A DNA stretch of 64,000 nucleotides from Mesorhizobium sp. M2E.F.Ca.ET.219.01.1.1 (lineage in GTDB: Bacteria; Pseudomonadota; Alphaproteobacteria; Rhizobiales; Rhizobiaceae), in the NCBI RefSeq assembly GCF_004016445.2, contig NZ_SADT02000001.1, positions 353,630-417,629 of the forward strand, given 5' to 3'. Shown piece after piece: positions 63,458 to 64,000 of the stretch. Below the pieces are notes generated by a model, which did no database searches, was not told the DNA's origin, and saw only the letters and a list, made by a program, of their open reading frames with translations. Position numbers and translations under genes: made by a program. Position 1 is the first letter of the stretch; every line of letters starts with the position of its first letter.

Positions 63458-64000
63458 ATGGCCGGGAATTTCTCGTTCGATCAGTTGAAGAAGGCGGTCT
63501 CGAATGGCGAGATCGACACGGTGCTGGCCTGCATAGTCGACATGCAGGGCCGCCTCTCGGGAAAACGCTTCCTGGCTCAGTATTTCGTCGATTCCGCGCA
63601 TGGCGAGACGCATGGCTGCAACTATCTCTTGGCCTGCGACATCGATATGGAGCCGGTGCCGGGCTACAAGGCGGCGAGCTGGTCGAAGGGCTATGGCGAC
63701 TTCGTCATGAAGCCGGACCTTTCGACGCTGCGGCGCATTCCATGGCTGGAAAAGACAGCGCTGGTCATCTGCGACGTGCTCGATCATCACACGCATGACG
63801 ATCTCGCGCATTCGCCTCGCGCCATCCTGAAGAAGCAGGTCAAGCGTCTGCAGGAGCGTGGCTATATCGGCTATTTCGCCTCCGAGCTCGAATTCTATCT
63901 GTTCAACGAGACCTACGATTCGGCGCGCAAGAAGCACTGGCAGGGGCTCGATAGCGCTTCGCCTTATATCGGCGACTATCAGATAGGCATCACTTCCAAG
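63458..64000 (+). CDS. glutamine synthetase family protein (3' truncated)
   Basis: The first 181 codons of a GS-like ligase; the gene runs off the window. The N-terminal beta-grasp domain (GEIDTVLACIVDMQGRLSGKR) is followed by the first ATP/Glu region, with YFASELEFYLFNE corresponding to the GxExEF motif of GS type III and gamma-glutamylpolyamine ligases. A GGAG ribosome site lies nine bases upstream. With the permeases it could attach glutamate to an amine, as in PuuA, but the deciding C-terminal half is missing. Confidence 0.85.
   Translation, partial: MAGNFSFDQLKKAVSNGEIDTVLACIVDMQGRLSGKRFLAQYFVDSAHGETHGCNYLLACDIDMEPVPGYKAASWSKGYGDFVMKPDLSTLRRIPWLEKTALVICDVLDHHTHDDLAHSPRAILKKQVKRLQERGYIGYFASELEFYLFNETYDSARKKHWQGLDSASPYIGDYQIGITSK

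Overview
The window is high-GC DNA whose gene content, gene order and short coupled overlaps (ATGA and TGATG junctions) point to an alphaproteobacterium of the Rhizobiales. Mesorhizobium or a close relative fits best, but this is an inference from gene families, not a database match. There is no insertion sequence, prophage or CRISPR array. About 60 protein genes, one tRNA and five copies of a dispersed palindromic repeat can be supported.

Positions 1-11533 form an alcohol-oxidation island. On the plus strand are a YVTN beta-propeller protein and a two-gene ABC transporter of the kind found beside PQQ dehydrogenases. Facing them is a ten-gene minus-strand operon: a GlcG/HbpS-like secreted protein, a lanthanide-type (Asp-Tyr-Asp) PQQ alcohol dehydrogenase with a one-base frameshift, a XoxJ-like periplasmic binding protein, a lipoprotein cytochrome c, a complete caa3-type cytochrome oxidase with a CtaG-like assembly factor, and an anchored cytochrome c. 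The operon could encode a whole path from periplasmic alcohol to oxygen.

Positions 11600-19000 are a mixed stretch: a channel-like membrane protein, a small XRE regulator, a cluster of RNA hairpins, tRNA-Ser(GGA), a metallophosphoesterase, a Ser/Thr kinase fused to a universal-stress domain, and small membrane proteins. Positions 19132-29758 are devoted to nucleosides: a BMP-type binding protein, ATPase and two permeases, cytidine deaminase, purine nucleoside phosphorylase and thymidine phosphorylase, with upp and add nearby. Positions 29927-33881 hold ubiE, ubiB and a coaBC gene whose product starts with a ribbon-helix-helix antitoxin-like domain.

Positions 33890-41930 contain a VOC protein, dialkylglycine decarboxylase with its LysR regulator, an MFS pump, two tandem DUF992 proteins, a TPR lipoprotein, rpsU, a SET-domain protein and a YrdB-like protein. 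Positions 42120-47669 are the heterotetrameric sarcosine oxidase operon with one extra unknown gene. Positions 48455-54806 hold a TetR regulator with a readable self-operator and a divergent acyl-CoA cluster (SDR, MaoC, APH kinase, SDR / acyl-CoA dehydrogenase, frameshifted quinone-oxidoreductase-like gene). Positions 54928-58277 are a four-gene envelope glycosylation cluster that resembles amino-sugar lipid A modification loci. Positions 58379-64000 contain an RpiR regulator diverging from an N-formylglutamate amidohydrolase, two paralogous amino acid permeases and the start of a glutamine-synthetase-like gene that runs off the window.
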